Source: an uncultured Terriglobus sp. (GTDB lineage: Bacteria > Acidobacteriota > Terriglobia > Terriglobales > Acidobacteriaceae). From it: a stretch of DNA of 5,957 bases. The notes beneath the pieces were generated by a model. It made no database searches. It saw nothing but the letters and a program-made list of their open reading frames with translations, and was not told the origin of the DNA. Below are positions 5,385 through 5,957 of this stretch, piece after piece (the stretch's first letter is position 1; each line of letters begins with the position of its first letter). Made by a program: the position numbers and the translations under genes. The DNA lies in assembly GCA_937871605.1 (NCBI GenBank), contig CALMRM010000286.1:1-5957 (forward strand), in the 5' to 3' direction.

Positions 5385-5957
5385 TCAGCGCTGGGGAGTG
5401 GCCGGTGGCGTAGCGGGTGTGTCCTCGTCCCGTTTGTGATTGCCTAAGCCGAACATCTTCTGGAAGATGTTGCGGTGTTCCCCGCTCCCATCGCGCTCTC
5501 CCTGGCGGCCATCGGGTGTCTTGCCGCTGCCGGTGAAGTCCGCACCGGCGGTATCGCTGTCCTTACCGAACAGGCGATCCATCAGGCTGCGGCCGCTGTC
5601 GCTCATATGACTGCAGGTACTCTGCGGCTGCGTTCCATCCATAAAGGCCAAGGTGTACGCTGCGGGGCAGCTCTCGTCCGCCAGCAGATTGCTGACCTTG
5701 TCGATCGGGTACTCGGCGATGCCCGCGGGCGGTGTGAACGGCTTCATATCGCTGTACTGCGGCAGCCGCTGGGCACGCTTCATAAAGTCAGCCCAGATGG
5801 GCGCGGCCAGTACGGCACCGGTCAGGTTGATGTTGGTGTAGTCGTCGTTTCCCACCCACACCACGCAGATCAGGTTGCTGCTGTAGGCGGCAAACCATGC
5901 ATCGTGGCTGGTACCCGTTTTGCCCGCCGCCGGAGCGGTAAAGCCGCGCTGGCGCAC
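5385..5957 (-). CDS. Class A penicillin-binding protein (PBP1A-like), C-terminal part
   Basis: Partial gene: the frame is open at the window end and the 5' part is missing. The visible 190 residues begin inside the transpeptidase domain and contain the KTGTS box (13-17) that completes the active site of penicillin-binding proteins. Next come DAWFAAYSSNLICVVWVGNDDY (19-40, given in the order seen) and GAVLAAPIWADFM. This pattern is typical of bifunctional glycosyltransferase/transpeptidases of the PBP1A type, which are membrane-anchored and build peptidoglycan in the periplasm. After the domain, Cys97 and Cys115 lie in DESCPAAY and QSTCSHM and could form a disulfide. A hydrophilic Gly/Asp/Lys-rich tail with a twice-used short motif follows, ending TPATPPATPQR. 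The first visible codon is GTG, read here as an internal valine. The stop is TGA, only 4 bases from the stop of the convergent HD gene. Confidence 0.9.
   Translation of the reverse strand: MRQRGFTAPAAGKTGTSHDAWFAAYSSNLICVVWVGNDDYTNINLTGAVLAAPIWADFMKRAQRLPQYSDMKPFTPPAGIAEYPIDKVSNLLADESCPAAYTLAFMDGTQPQSTCSHMSDSGRSLMDRLFGKDSDTAGADFTGSGKTPDGRQGERDGSGEHRNIFQKMFGLGNHKRDEDTPATPPATPQR

Overview
The window looks like chromosomal DNA from a Gram-negative, GC-rich bacterium. The best guess is Acidobacteriota (Terriglobia; Terriglobus/Granulicella/Edaphobacter-like). That rests on the overall style of the proteins (S41 protease, SurA-like protein with a long basic tail, OB-HD protein, PBP1A with a Cys-containing C-terminal region) and on the GGCTTTAGCC/GGCTAAAGCC-type intergenic palindromes. 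It is an inference from memory of such genomes, not a database result.

Layout: (1) 1-75, a complete tRNA-Gly with anticodon CCC and an encoded CCA end, followed by a GC-rich hairpin at 94-121. (2) 144-1766, minus strand, a secreted S41/C-terminal processing peptidase with a visible Ser/Lys catalytic dyad. (3) 1767-2275, a roughly 500-base divergent intergenic region. It has short direct repeats near the protease promoter side and three REP-like palindromes at 2005-2107. (4) 2276-4306, plus strand, a secreted SurA-like folding factor with one parvulin domain and a 300-residue low-complexity basic tail. A strong UUCG-tetraloop terminator follows at 4331-4364. (5) 4394-5380, plus strand, a YhaM-like OB-fold/HD-domain nuclease. 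(6) 5385 to the window end, minus strand, the C-terminal part of a class A penicillin-binding protein (KTGTS box), convergent with the HD gene across only 4 bases.

Three of the four proteins act outside the cytoplasmic membrane: a tail-specific protease, a periplasmic chaperone and a peptidoglycan synthase. The neighbourhood therefore leans towards envelope protein quality control and wall synthesis. The strands alternate and each gene appears to be its own transcription unit, so it is not an operon. The HD protein is the cytoplasmic exception.

I see no phage, CRISPR, toxin-antitoxin, insertion sequence or defence system. The points most worth a second look are the basic tail and missing active-site histidines of the SurA-like protein, the compensated REP-like palindromes, and a short motif repeated in the PBP tail.
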